Shown: piece after piece, positions 51,196-59,644 of the stretch | How positions within the stretch are numbered: position 1 is the stretch's first letter | How the letters are laid out: the number at the start of each line of letters is the position of its first letter | NCBI RefSeq assembly: GCF_030246905.1 | Contig: NZ_CP126741.1 | Location: 682,001 to 746,000, forward strand | From: Microbacterium sp. zg-Y818 | GTDB taxonomy: Bacteria > Actinomycetota > Actinomycetes > Actinomycetales > Microbacteriaceae | Length of the DNA: 64,000 nucleotides | Direction: 5' to 3' | Translations under genes and position numbers: made by a program | Notes under the pieces: generated by a model | Seen by the model: the letters and a program-made list of their open reading frames with translations, nothing else | What the model was told of the DNA's origin: nothing | The model's database searches: none

Positions 51196-51293
51196 CCACC
51201 CATTATCAGCCGCGTAGACCCAGCCTGCCCGCTCCGCGCCGGCCTGTGGATAAACGACGCTCCAGGCCCGCGGGTTGGGCCACCATGGTGCCC

Positions 51294-51926
51294 ATGACCG
51301 CGCCCGAACCCGCTCCCGTCCGCAGGCGGGCGTTCTGGGCGGACATGCGGTTCGTCCTCGGCATCGTGCTCATCGTCGCCTCGATCGCCGGCGTCTGGTT
51401 CGTGGTCGCGGCGGCGCGGCAGACCGTTCCCGTGTTCGCTGCGGCGCGCACGATCGTGCCGGGTGAAGCGGTGGAGGCCGACGCCCTGCATGTCGTCGAG
51501 GTCGCCCTCGGTCAGGTGGGCGACGACGTCTACGCCGCACCCGGGCTGCTCCAGCCGGGCGCGATCGCCGTACGCACGATCTCGGTGGGAGAGCTGGTGC
51601 CCCTCAGCGCCGTCGGCGAGGCGTCGGCCAGTGACCTGACCTCAGTGGTGCTGCGGTCGGCCACGGATGTGCCCGCAGCCGTCGGCGCCGGAACGGCGGT
51701 GGAGCTGTGGGCGGCGCCCGCTTTGCAGCACGGGGCGTTCGACGAGCCGCGCATCCTCGTGCCCGACGCGACCGTGGCCACGGTGACACGCGACGACTCC
51801 GTCATGGGAGCGGGCCGTCCGGCCCTCGAGCTCATCATCCCGCGCGCCGACGTGGCTGCGACCCTCTCGGCGATCGCCGGGGGCGCTGCCCTCTCGGTCG
51901 TGCCGGCCGTGGGCGGTGCGCGGTGA
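51294..51926 (+). CDS. SAF-domain protein (RcpC/CpaB-like)
   Basis: The 210-residue protein has an N-terminal membrane anchor (FVLGIVLIVASIAGVWFVVAAA, residues about 20-41) and an exported SAF domain (VPVFAAARTIVPGEAVEADALHVVEVAL ... ISVGELVPLSAVGEAS). SAF/RcpC proteins line the pilus-assembly apparatus (CpaB in Tad systems). It is followed by a CpaE-like ATPase gene with a 4-bp GTGA overlap. No TadA, TadB/C or Flp pilin gene is in the window, so its partner system is unknown. Confidence 0.8.
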   Translation: MTAPEPAPVRRRAFWADMRFVLGIVLIVASIAGVWFVVAAARQTVPVFAAARTIVPGEAVEADALHVVEVALGQVGDDVYAAPGLLQPGAIAVRTISVGELVPLSAVGEASASDLTSVVLRSATDVPAAVGAGTAVELWAAPALQHGAFDEPRILVPDATVATVTRDDSVMGAGRPALELIIPRADVAATLSAIAGGAALSVVPAVGGAR

Positions 51927-53194
51927 CCACGGCCGTCGTCGCCGTGGACGGCACCGCCGCCTCGGACATCGCGCTGCACCTGGGGCGGCTGGGCATCACC
52001 GCGTCGGCGGCCGTCGCCGCCGACGCGCCTGCGCGCGCGGCGGCCGACGCGATGCTCGCCGCCGAGGGACGTGATCTGCTCGGCGTCATCACCGCCGCGG
52101 ACCTGTTGATGCTGGAACTGCGACGCGACACCATCGCGCCGGCGCTCGTGTCGCTGTGCGACCGCCACGGCGTGCGGATCGTGCCGCTGAGCGAGGTGCC
52201 GGGCGAGGACCGGCTGTCGCAGCTGTACGGACTTCCCCCACCGCTGCCGCTGCGAGACGGCGGTCGGGTCGCAGAGGCTCTGCACGTGCGTCTCGCGTCG
52301 GTGCCGGCGCCGCCCACGCCGACCGGGCGGGTGATCGCGGTCTGGGGGCCGACCGGGGCGCCAGGGCGCAGCACCGTGGCCGTCGAGCTGGCGGCCGAAC
52401 TCGCCCGCGACGGCAGGCGGGTGGGGCTCGTCGACGCGGACACCCACGCCCCGTCGCTCGCGCTGGCGCTCGGCCTCGCCGACGAGGGACCGGGCTTCGC
52501 CGCGGCCTGCCGGCAGGTCGATCACGATGGGTTGACCCCGGCGGAGCTCAGCCGCATCAGCGTGCCGCTGGGGCGCGGGGTCGAGGTGCTCACAGGCCTG
52601 AACCGCCCGGGGCGCTGGCCCGAGCTCACTGCGGAGCGGGTCGGCGGAGCTCTGCAGGTCTGCCGTGCGTGGGCGGACGAGACGATCGTCGACGTGGCGG
52701 CGTCGCTGGAGCAGGACGAGGAGATCGTCAGCGACCTGGCGGGGCCGCGGCGCAACGCCGCATCCCTGGCCGCGGTGCGGGCGGCGGACCTCATCGTGGC
52801 CGTGGCGTCGGCGGACCCCGTGGGCATGGCGCGGTTCGTGCGCGGCCACGCCGACCTCCGGGCCACGGTGGGCGCTACGCCCGTGGTCGTCGTCGTCAAT
52901 CGCCTGCGCGCCGGCGCGCTGGGCATCGATCCACGCGGTCAGGTGCGCGCGACGCTCGACCGCTTCTGCGGCATCCGCGACGTCTGGTTCCTGCCGATGG
53001 ACATCAAGGCGGCGGATGCCGCGATGCTCGCGGCCCGGCCCGCGCAGGAAGTCGCCGCCCGCAGCCCGCTGTCCGCCGCGGTGCGGCGCCTGGTGGGCGA
53101 GGCCATCGCTCCCGTCGCACCGCCGCCACCCGTCGGGCGGCGGCGGCGCGCCGGATCGGGCCGACGGCAGGGCCTCTTCGCGCGGACCGCGTGA
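51923..53194 (+). CDS. CpaE/TadZ-like P-loop protein with variant Walker A
   Basis: The 423-residue protein has an N-terminal receiver-like domain (TTAVVAVDGTAASDIALHLGRLGI) and a MinD/ParA-type ATPase fold from about residue 133. IAVWGPTGAPGRSTVAVELAAELARDGRRVGLVDADTHAPSLAL replaces the deviant KGGxGKT, so the Walker A lysine is missing (GAPGRST). CpaE/TadZ proteins localise Tad pili. Its gene overlaps the SAF gene, so the pair is functional together. A role in secretion or pilus assembly is inferred from family only. Confidence 0.75.
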   Translation: MTTAVVAVDGTAASDIALHLGRLGITASAAVAADAPARAAADAMLAAEGRDLLGVITAADLLMLELRRDTIAPALVSLCDRHGVRIVPLSEVPGEDRLSQLYGLPPPLPLRDGGRVAEALHVRLASVPAPPTPTGRVIAVWGPTGAPGRSTVAVELAAELARDGRRVGLVDADTHAPSLALALGLADEGPGFAAACRQVDHDGLTPAELSRISVPLGRGVEVLTGLNRPGRWPELTAERVGGALQVCRAWADETIVDVAASLEQDEEIVSDLAGPRRNAASLAAVRAADLIVAVASADPVGMARFVRGHADLRATVGATPVVVVVNRLRAGALGIDPRGQVRATLDRFCGIRDVWFLPMDIKAADAAMLAARPAQEVAARSPLSAAVRRLVGEAIAPVAPPPPVGRRRRAGSGRRQGLFARTA

Positions 53195-53218
53195 GCGCCG
53201 CCCGGTTAGGGTGAAAGG

Positions 53219-54712
53219 ATGTCCACCCTCAGCGATATCGTCTATGCCCAGGGGCGGTCCTCCGCCGATGATGTGGAGTGGCTGCACCGCCTCGCCGGCG
53301 ACGGCCAGCTTCTGGCCGACCTCGCGTTCGCCGACATCGTGATCTGGGTTCCCACCGCGGACGATTCGTTCATCGCCGTCGCCCACACCCGCCCGAGCGG
53401 CGCGGCGACCCTGTTCTACCGTGACATCGTCGGCGACCGGGTGCGTCCCCAGTGGCGTACCCAGGTGCGCGACGCGTTCACCGGGGTGCGCATCGTCGAC
53501 TCCGCGTCGCCGGACTGGTTCGAAGAGACCCCCACCCGTGTGCGCGCCGTGCCGATCGTGCGTGAGCGGGCCCACGACGACGTCGCCCCGCGCGTGATCG
53601 GGGTGCTCACCCGTCACACGAACCTGGGTGAGACCCGCACTCCGTCACGACAGCAGATCACCTTCAACGACTGCGCCGACGACCTGTTCGCCATGGTGGC
53701 CTCCGCCGACTTCCCCGACCTCACCGCGCCGACGTCGCCGCGCCGCGGTGCGCCGCGCGCGTCGGACGGCCTCATCCGGCTCGATCCCGACGGTGTGACC
53801 ACGTTCGCCAGCCCCAACGCGCTGTCCGCCTTCAACAGGCTCGGCTTCGAGGAGGAGCTGGAGGGCGAGTCGCTCGTGGAGGTGACCACCGGCATCCTGC
53901 CCGCGAACCGCCAGTTCGACGAGTCGCTCCCGGTCGTCGTCACCGGGCGCGCGCCCTGGCGCGCCGACGTCGAGGCGCGCGGGGTGACCGTGTCGCTGCG
54001 CACCATTCCGCTGCGCGACCACGACAAGCGCATCGGCGCCATCGTCCTCTGCCGCGACGTCACCGAGATCCGGCATCAGGAGCAGGAGCTCATCACGAAG
54101 GATGCGACGATCCGTGAGATCCACCATCGCGTGAAGAACAACCTGCAGACGGTGGCATCGCTGCTGCGGATCCAGTCGCGGCGCACGCACTCCGATGAGG
54201 CCCGCGAGGCCCTGACTCAGGCGATGCGCCGGGTGTCGGCGATCGCGGTGGTGCACGACACGCTGTCAGAGGGGCTCGCGCAGAACGTCGACTTCGATGA
54301 CGTCTTCGCCCGCGTGCTCAAGCTGGTCGCCGAGGTGGCCGCGGCGCCGAACACCCGCGCGCGCACGCGCACGACCGGACAGTTCGGCACGCTGCCGAGT
54401 GAATATGCCACGCCGCTGGCGCTGGCGCTCACGGAACTGGTCACCAACGCCGTCGAGCACGGCCTCGCCGGCAAGGAGGGCGATGTGGAGATCGCCGCGG
54501 AGCGCACCGGCGAGCGGCTGGAGGTGAGTGTGCGCGACACCGGCAGCGGGCTGCCCGAGGGGCAGGTCGGCCGCGGGCTCGGCACGCAGATCGTGCGGAC
54601 GCTCATTCAGGGGGAGCTGGGCGGCACCATCGACTGGCACACCATCATGGGCAGCGGCACCGAGGTGACCATCGACATTCCGCTGCGCTACATCGCGCGC
54701 AGCGCGGGCTAG
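53219..54712 (+). CDS. pdtaS: PdtaS-like sensor histidine kinase
   Basis: The 497-residue cytosolic kinase has an N-terminal GAF-like domain (residues about 20-160), a PAS domain (LIRLDPDGVTTFASPNALSAFNRLG, about 180-290) and a HisKA_2/HWE-type transmitter: IREIHHRVKNNLQTVASLLRIQSRR (His near 303) and LALALTELVTNAVEHG followed by VRDTGSGLPEG. It matches PdtaS, whose partner PdtaR is an RNA-binding response regulator, normally encoded elsewhere, as here. A TAGGGT box (53207-53212) lies 6 nt before ATG 53219. Confidence 0.9.
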   Translation: MSTLSDIVYAQGRSSADDVEWLHRLAGDGQLLADLAFADIVIWVPTADDSFIAVAHTRPSGAATLFYRDIVGDRVRPQWRTQVRDAFTGVRIVDSASPDWFEETPTRVRAVPIVRERAHDDVAPRVIGVLTRHTNLGETRTPSRQQITFNDCADDLFAMVASADFPDLTAPTSPRRGAPRASDGLIRLDPDGVTTFASPNALSAFNRLGFEEELEGESLVEVTTGILPANRQFDESLPVVVTGRAPWRADVEARGVTVSLRTIPLRDHDKRIGAIVLCRDVTEIRHQEQELITKDATIREIHHRVKNNLQTVASLLRIQSRRTHSDEAREALTQAMRRVSAIAVVHDTLSEGLAQNVDFDDVFARVLKLVAEVAAAPNTRARTRTTGQFGTLPSEYATPLALALTELVTNAVEHGLAGKEGDVEIAAERTGERLEVSVRDTGSGLPEGQVGRGLGTQIVRTLIQGELGGTIDWHTIMGSGTEVTIDIPLRYIARSAG

Positions 54713-54748
54713 TCCGTTCGGGGGTGCGCGGGCGCTCTGGCGCCAGTG

Positions 54749-54776
54749 GCCGTGCGCGCCTTCCGGCGCGCACGGC
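54749..54776. terminator. Hairpin between convergent pdtaS and whiB1
   Basis: A perfect 12-bp stem (54749-54760 with 54765-54776) with a TTCC tetraloop lies between two convergent stop codons (54712 and 54786). It lacks a U tract, so it is a candidate bidirectional terminator. Confidence 0.6.
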
Positions 54777-54785
54777 GTGCGGCCG

Positions 54786-55034
54786 TCAGCTGGCGCGGCG
54801 GGCGCGTGCGGCGCGGCGCTTCAGGGCGCGGCGCTCGTCTTCGGAAAGACCGCCCCACACTCCGGAGTCCTGGCCGGTCTCGAGGGCGTACTGCAGGCAG
54901 ATCTCTGTCACGGTGCATCGAGCACACACCGCTTTGGCCTTTTCGATCTGCTCAACCGCGGGGCCGGTATTGCCCACGGGGAAGAACAATTCGGGGTCGA
55001 CGGTCAGGCAGGCGGATTTGTCGCGCCAATCCAT
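54786..55034 (-). CDS. whiB1: WhiB-family iron-sulfur regulator, WhiB1-like
   Basis: The 82-residue protein has cluster-binding cysteines at positions 9, 37, 40 and 46, the GVWGG turn at 58-62 and a basic RRALKRRAARARR tail. Short length, start MDWRDKSACL and location beside pdtaS fit WhiB1, an essential nitric-oxide-sensitive regulator in mycobacteria that binds the housekeeping sigma factor. AAGGAG lies 9 nt before ATG 55034. Its promoter must lie in the 258-bp intergenic region upstream. Confidence 0.93.
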   Translation of the reverse strand: MDWRDKSACLTVDPELFFPVGNTGPAVEQIEKAKAVCARCTVTEICLQYALETGQDSGVWGGLSEDERRALKRRAARARRAS

Positions 55035-55292
55035 ATTGGGGTGCTCCTTGATGGGGGGGAATTGTTCACGTGCGTTTCAGGGTGCCGATTCGGGTTCCGG
55101 TACTCTGGGGATGTGCGAGCTTCGTGCTCGCCCCACGGCGCTGTGGGAGCACACAACCTCACAATGGTTTCACAGTGCGGTGAGTCCCGGCAAGGGTCAT
55201 TCCTGAGTCTTCTGCGGAACTTGCTGAGGGTCTGCCGGACACCATGGAGGTTTGATACAAAGACCGCCCACTCTCCGGAAGCTGACACGAGG
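55035..55292. other. Divergent intergenic region upstream of whiB1
   Basis: This is the longest non-coding stretch in the window. It holds a G7 run near 55053, a GTACTC box near 55098, and two TCACA copies in direct repeat with an 11-bp period (55159-55163 and 55170-55174). No open frame or RNA fold typical of a known riboswitch was recognised. It must contain the promoters of whiB1 and of the small membrane-protein gene. Confidence 0.5.
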
Positions 55293-55709
55293 ATGCCGAC
55301 AACACCCGCTCTCACGCCCGTCGAACGCATCGCCGGGGCGCTCGTCGCCTTCGAGGCGCTGGGCGTCGCCGCTCTCGCCGGGTGGCAGGTCGTGGCGCTG
55401 GGTGCGGGCGACACCGTTTCGGTGGCGAGCGCGTTGGCTCTCATCGTGCTCACCGTGGTGGGCGCGGTGGCGGTCGGCTCCTTCGCGGTGGCGATCCTCC
55501 GCGGGCAGTCCTGGGGCCGGTCGGGATCGATCGTCGTGCAGCTGCTGCTGCTGGCCGTGGCGCTGGGCGCGGTGAGCGGCACCTACGCCGACGGCGGCGT
55601 GGCGCTGGCGCTGGCGGCGCCCGCGTTCGTCGTGCTGGTTCTGCTGGTGCTCAGCGTGCGTGCGGCCGCGCGCCGGGAGCCCGGGGAGCCAGACGCCCGG
55701 CCGCACTGA
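55293..55709 (+). CDS. Small four-helix membrane protein
   Basis: The 138-residue protein has four hydrophobic segments (IAGALVAFEALGVAALAGWQVVAL, VASALALIVLTVVGAVAVGSFAVAIL, SIVVQLLLLAVALGAVSGTYA, ALALAAPAFVVLVLLVLSV) with a short polar tail. No family signature is recognised. ATG 55293 was chosen as the start closest to the first helix; GAGG directly abuts it, so the ribosome site is poor. It converges on bcp with 6 bp between stops. Confidence 0.65.
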   Translation: MPTTPALTPVERIAGALVAFEALGVAALAGWQVVALGAGDTVSVASALALIVLTVVGAVAVGSFAVAILRGQSWGRSGSIVVQLLLLAVALGAVSGTYADGGVALALAAPAFVVLVLLVLSVRAAARREPGEPDARPH

Positions 55710-55715
55710 TCAGGC

Positions 55716-56180
55716 TCAGGCCAACTGCAACAGGGTGCGCAGCCGGGCCACGTGGCCGGTGGCGCGCACGTTGTGCAGGGCGTGCTGGATCACGCCGTCG
55801 CCGCTGATCACGAAGGTCGAGCGGATCACGCCTTCGACGCGCTTGCCGTAGTTCATCTTCTCCCCCCAGGCGCCGTACGCCTCGTGTACGGCGTGGTCGG
55901 GGTCGCTGAGCAGCTCGAACGTCAGGCCGTCGCGCTCACGGAAGGCACGGAGCTTCTCGGGCGTGTCGCGCGAGATGCCCAGCACGGTGTAGCCGGCGGC
56001 CTGCAATGCCGGCATGCTGTCGCGGAAGTCGCATGCCTGCGTCGTGCAGCCGGGGGTCATCGCCGCGGGGTAGAAGTACAGGATCACGGGGCGTCCGCGC
56101 AGCGACGACAGTGTGACCTTCTTGCCGTCCTGGTCGAGCAGGGTGAAATCGGGGGCGGGGGAGCCGGGCTGAAGCGTCAT
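55716..56180 (-). CDS. bcp: Thioredoxin-dependent peroxiredoxin, Bcp/PrxQ
   Basis: The 154-residue peroxidase reduces hydrogen peroxide and organic peroxides. It has PAPDFTLLDQDGKKVTLSSLRGRPVILYFYP and the catalytic AMTPGCTTQACDFRD with peroxidatic Cys45 and resolving Cys50, five residues apart as in Bcp. Ends RSTFVISGDGVIQHALHNVRATGH. A TAGGCT box (56187-56192 on the opposite strand) is 6 nt before ATG 56180; the GGAGGC between them could also act as a ribosome site. Confidence 0.95.
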   Translation of the reverse strand: MTLQPGSPAPDFTLLDQDGKKVTLSSLRGRPVILYFYPAAMTPGCTTQACDFRDSMPALQAAGYTVLGISRDTPEKLRAFRERDGLTFELLSDPDHAVHEAYGAWGEKMNYGKRVEGVIRSTFVISGDGVIQHALHNVRATGHVARLRTLLQLA

Positions 56181-56189
56181 GCCTCCAGC

Positions 56190-57254
56190 CTACGGACGCG
56201 AGGCGGCGTTCCTGTCCCGCTCGGCGAAGGTGGCCAGCAGTCGCTGCAGCGAGTCGAGCCGTGCCGCGCCGTTCGGACCGAGCCGGCCCTCGGCGAGCGC
56301 CTCGACGATGGCGCAGTCAGGGGCATCGGGCAGGTGCGTGCAGCCGCGTGGGCACTCGGCGGCCGCGGCGGCGAGGTCGGTGTAGGCGGCCAAGATGTTC
56401 GCCGGGTCGACGTGGCCGAGGCCGAACGAACGCACGCCGGGGGTGTCGATGACCCAGCCGTTGCCCTCGGCGCCGTGATAGCGCAGCGAGACCGTGGAGC
56501 TGGAGGTGTGGCGGCCGCGGCCCGTCACCTGGTTGACGTGACCGGTGGCGCGGTGCGCGTCGGGCACGAGGGCGTTGACGAGGGTGGACTTGCCGACTCC
56601 GGAATGCCCGACGAACACGGTCGAGTGGCCGACCAGCTGGCGCCCGATCTCCTCGATCGGCATCGCGCCTTGAGCGCTGGTGAACACCTGCAGTCCCTCG
56701 ACGCCCTCGAAGTGCGACAAGAACCCTGAAGGATCGGCGAGGTCGGTCTTGGTGACCACGAGCAGGGGGCGGATGCCGGCATCCAGGGCGGCGATGAGGT
56801 ACCGGTCGACGAGACGCTCGCGCGGCTCCGGGTCGGCAGCGGCCACGACCACGAGCATCTGGTCCGCGTTGGCGACGACGACCCGCTCCACCTGGTCGGT
56901 GTCGTCGGCGGAGCGTCGCAGCAGCGACGTGCGTTCCTGCAATCCGATGATCCGCGAGAGCGTGCCCTCGCTGCCGGAGGTGTCGCCGACCACGCGGGCC
57001 TGGTCGCCGGTGACGATGGGGGTCTTGCGCAGCTCCCGGGCGCGCACTGCCAGTGCCGTGTGCTCGTTCGGACCGTCTTCGTCGACGAGCACCGTGTAGC
57101 GGCCTCGGTCGACGCCCAGAACCCGGGCGATGCGCGCATCGCTGTGGGCCGGGCGCCGCTTGGTGCGTGGACGGTTCGCCTTCGGGTTCGGCCGCATCCG
57201 GATGGAGGCCTCGTCGAACTCGTCGTCGTCGTCGCCGGTGTCCAGCCAGCTCAT
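56190..57254 (-). CDS. rsgA: Ribosome small-subunit-dependent GTPase RsgA
   Basis: The 354-residue circularly permuted GTPase helps mature the 30S subunit. An acidic N-terminal stretch precedes an OB fold (ARIARVLGVDRGRYTVLVDEDG). The permuted G motifs are VVTKTDLADPSG (G4), FTSAQG (G5), VFVGHSGVGKSTLVN (G1) and IDTPGVRSFGL (G3). A zinc-binding CPRGCTHLPDAPDC follows. Its start is 22 bp downstream of the aroA stop, so the two are co-transcribed, as in other actinobacteria. Confidence 0.94.
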   Translation of the reverse strand: MSWLDTGDDDDEFDEASIRMRPNPKANRPRTKRRPAHSDARIARVLGVDRGRYTVLVDEDGPNEHTALAVRARELRKTPIVTGDQARVVGDTSGSEGTLSRIIGLQERTSLLRRSADDTDQVERVVVANADQMLVVVAAADPEPRERLVDRYLIAALDAGIRPLLVVTKTDLADPSGFLSHFEGVEGLQVFTSAQGAMPIEEIGRQLVGHSTVFVGHSGVGKSTLVNALVPDAHRATGHVNQVTGRGRHTSSSTVSLRYHGAEGNGWVIDTPGVRSFGLGHVDPANILAAYTDLAAAAAECPRGCTHLPDAPDCAIVEALAEGRLGPNGAARLDSLQRLLATFAERDRNAASRP

Positions 57255-57276
57255 CGCCGGCTCCGCCCGCTGCCGG

Positions 57277-58626
57277 TCACTGCTCGGGGTTCCCGGCGGC
57301 GGATCCCACCATGTGAGCCCACAGCTGCGGGAACTCGGGCAGGGTCTTGCGCGTGGTGCCGATGTCGTCGACGAGCACACCGGGCACGGCCAGGCCGATG
57401 AGGGCCCCCGCCGTGGCCATCCGGTGGTCGTGATGCGCGCGCCACAGACCGCCGGTGAGCGGGCGGGGGACGACGCGGATGCCGTCGGGGAGCTCGTGCG
57501 CCTCGCCGCCGAGGGCCCGCAGGTTCGAGATGATTGCTGCGATGCGGTCGGTCTCGTGGCCCCGGATGTGCCCGACGCCGGTGATGGTGGTGGGGCCGTC
57601 GGCGAAGGCGGCCAGCGCGCACAGCGTGGGCGTCAGCTCGCTGGCGGCCGAGAGGTCGAGGTCGACCCCGTGGATGCCGCTGCTGCCTGCGGTCACGGTG
57701 AGGGCGCCGCCGCGGCGCTGGGTGCGGGCACCCATGACGGGGAGGATCTCGGTGAGGAGGGCCCCGGGCTGCGTGGAGTGGGCCGGCCAGCCGGTGATCG
57801 ACACGTGACCCCCGGCGATCATCGCGGCCGCCAGGAACGGGGCGGCGTTGGACAGGTCCGGCTCGATCGCCACGTCCTTGGCCCGTACCGGCCCTGCCGG
57901 CACGATCCACTCGTTGGGGCTGGGGCGCTCGACGTGCACGCCGCGGTGCCCCAGGGCTTCAACCGTCATGTCGATGTGCGGCAGGCTCGGCAGCCGCCGG
58001 CCCTTGTGCCGAAGCGTGAGCCCGACGTCGAAGCGGGGAGCGGCCAGCAGCAGACCCGAGACGAACTGGCTCGAGCCGCTCGCGTCGATCTCGACGTCGC
58101 CGCCGCGGATGTGCCCGTGTCCGTGGACGATGAAGGGGAGCGACCACTTCCCCTCGTCGTCGATGTCGCTGCCCACAGCGCGCAGGGCCTTGATCATCTC
58201 GCCCATGGGGCGGTGCAGTGCCGTCTCGTGGGCGGTCAGCGTCACTTCGCCCGAGGCGAGCCCGGCGATGGCCGCGACGAAGCGCATGACGGTGCCGGCC
58301 TGGCCGCAGTCCACGACGGTGTTGCCCGACATCGGGCTCGCCGGCGTCACGACGAGGTCGGGGCCGAAAGAACCCGTGCCGGCCACCTCCTGCACCTCGA
58401 CGCCGAGCATGCGCAGGGCCTCGATCATGCGGGCGGAATCGTCCGAGTGCAGGGGCGATATCAATCGGCCCGGCCCATCCGCGATGGCGGCCAGGATCAG
58501 CTCCCGGTTGGTCAATGACTTCGATCCGGGAACGCTCAGGGTTGCGTCGAGGGGCTCGCGCACAGTGGGCGCGGGCCAGTCGCCGTCAGCGGCTGAAGGT
58601 ACGGCGGAATATTCGGCGACACTCAT
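57277..58626 (-). CDS. aroA: 5-Enolpyruvylshikimate-3-phosphate synthase
   Basis: The 449-residue shikimate-pathway enzyme has [20 protein letters not shown] near residue 30, [18 protein letters not shown] near 106 (the QAGTxxRF phosphoenolpyruvate/glyphosate-site motif), [19 protein letters not shown] near 180, [19 protein letters not shown] near 255 and [14 protein letters not shown] near 405. The enzyme is complete. A TAGGGT box is 8 nt before ATG 58626. Its 5' end overlaps the SigH-dependent promoter of the divergent sigH gene. Confidence 0.96.
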   Translation of the reverse strand: MSVAEYSAVPSAADGDWPAPTVREPLDATLSVPGSKSLTNRELILAAIADGPGRLISPLHSDDSARMIEALRMLGVEVQEVAGTGSFGPDLVVTPASPMSGNTVVDCGQAGTVMRFVAAIAGLASGEVTLTAHETALHRPMGEMIKALRAVGSDIDDEGKWSLPFIVHGHGHIRGGDVEIDASGSSQFVSGLLLAAPRFDVGLTLRHKGRRLPSLPHIDMTVEALGHRGVHVERPSPNEWIVPAGPVRAKDVAIEPDLSNAAPFLAAAMIAGGHVSITGWPAHSTQPGALLTEILPVMGARTQRRGGALTVTAGSSGIHGVDLDLSAASELTPTLCALAAFADGPTTITGVGHIRGHETDRIAAIISNLRALGGEAHELPDGIRVVPRPLTGGLWRAHHDHRMATAGALIGLAVPGVLVDDIGTTRKTLPEFPQLWAHMVGSAAGNPEQ

Positions 58627-58632
58627 TGCGTT
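58606..58632 (+). promoter_or_regulatory. SigH-type autoregulatory promoter
   Basis: GGAATA (58606-58611), 17 bp, then CGTT (58629-58632) match the SigH/SigR-type promoter consensus (GGAAYA-N16/17-CGTT). Transcription would start near 58640, giving a 35-40 nt leader to sigH at 58677. The -35 lies inside the aroA coding region. Autoactivation under disulfide stress is the expected behaviour. Confidence 0.8.
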
Positions 58633-58676
58633 CTACCCTAACGAACCTGCCGGTTTACGCCAGGAAATGGAGAAAG

Positions 58677-59339
58677 ATGACTGCAACGCTCGACGCCCCC
58701 CTGCGGGGTGCGATCGACGCGGACGTAGACTTGCCCGTGATGAGCGACCAGGTCGATGCCGCAGCAGGCGCACGCGCCCAGTTCGAGGAGCAGGCGCTGC
58801 CCTTCATGGACCAGCTGTATGCGGCAGCCATGCGGATGACGCGTAACCCCGCCGATGCCGCTGATCTCGTGCAGGAGACGTTCGTGAAGGCGTTCGCCTC
58901 GTGGTCGTCGTTCACCCAGGGGACGAACCTCAAGGCGTGGCTGTACCGCATCCTCACGAACACCTACATCAACACCTACCGCAAGAAGCAGCGTGAGCCC
59001 TACCAGGGCACGCTCGACGACCTCGAGGACTGGCAGCTGGGCGGCGCGGAGTCGACGACCGCCACCAGCGCCCGTTCGGCCGAGGCCGAGGCGATCGACC
59101 GCATGCCGGCATCGGTCGTCAAAGACGCGCTGCAGTCCATCCCCGAGGATTTCCGCCTTGCTGTCTACTTCGCCGACGTCGAAGGATTCGCTTACCAGGA
59201 AATTGCGGACATCATGAAAACCCCGATCGGCACGGTCATGAGCCGCCTGCACCGTGGCAGGCGGATGCTTCGTGAACTGCTGGCCGATTATGCGAGCGAA
59301 CGCGGGATCGACACGACCCCGACAAGGAGTGCGAAATGA
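58677..59339 (+). CDS. sigH: Group IV sigma factor, SigH/SigR-like
   Basis: The 220-residue ECF sigma factor has region 2 ([62 protein letters not shown], residues about 45-107) and region 4 ([51 protein letters not shown], about 150-205). These match SigH/SigR, the oxidative- and disulfide-stress sigma. GGAG lies 5 nt before ATG 58677. A shorter form from ATG 58740 is possible. The anti-sigma gene overlaps by 4 bp (ATGA). Confidence 0.94.
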   Translation: MTATLDAPLRGAIDADVDLPVMSDQVDAAAGARAQFEEQALPFMDQLYAAAMRMTRNPADAADLVQETFVKAFASWSSFTQGTNLKAWLYRILTNTYINTYRKKQREPYQGTLDDLEDWQLGGAESTTATSARSAEAEAIDRMPASVVKDALQSIPEDFRLAVYFADVEGFAYQEIADIMKTPIGTVMSRLHRGRRMLRELLADYASERGIDTTPTRSAK

Positions 59340-59578
59340 CCGATTGCGGCTGCGACAAGGCCCGTCGCGACCTCGAGGAGTATCTGCGCCACGAGGTCTG
59401 CAAAACCGAGCACGCGGACATCAGCGAGCATCTGGAGAACTGCCCGGCATGCCAGGAAGAGGCGCTGGTTGCCAAGACGCTCACCGACGTCGTGGCGCGC
59501 GCCTGCAAGGAGACCGCACCCGAGCAGCTGCGTGACCAGGTGCTGGCCCGGCTGCGCGAGGCACAGGCGGCGCACTGA
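59336..59578 (+). CDS. rsrA: Zinc anti-sigma factor, RsrA/RshA-like
   Basis: The 80-residue protein has the zinc-associated anti-sigma motif His32-x3-Cys36-x2-Cys39 (HLENCPAC) and upstream cysteines at 4, 6 and 22. In this family disulfide formation ejects zinc and releases the sigma factor. Overlap with sigH (ATGA) ensures stoichiometric translation. A 46-bp palindrome follows. Confidence 0.93.
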   Translation: MTDCGCDKARRDLEEYLRHEVCKTEHADISEHLENCPACQEEALVAKTLTDVVARACKETAPEQLRDQVLARLREAQAAH

Positions 59579-59591
59579 CCGTCGGACTCTC

Positions 59592-59637
59592 AACGACGAA
59601 GGGGGTGGATGCCGCGGCATCCACCCCCTTCGTCGTT
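59592..59637. terminator. Perfect 46-bp palindrome between convergent rsrA and kgd
   Basis: Bases 59592-59614 and 59615-59637 are exact reverse complements, a 23-bp stem with a minimal central loop. It fills most of the 66-bp space between two convergent stop codons, so it probably terminates transcription from both sides. The centre is the GGATGCCG/CGGCATCC motif repeated across this window. Confidence 0.85.
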
Positions 59638-59644
59638 GCGCACG

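Noticed and set aside
55141..55190. A CRP-type palindromic site upstream of whiB1
   Set aside because: TGTGA-like half sites are direct, not inverted, so the required dyad is missing.
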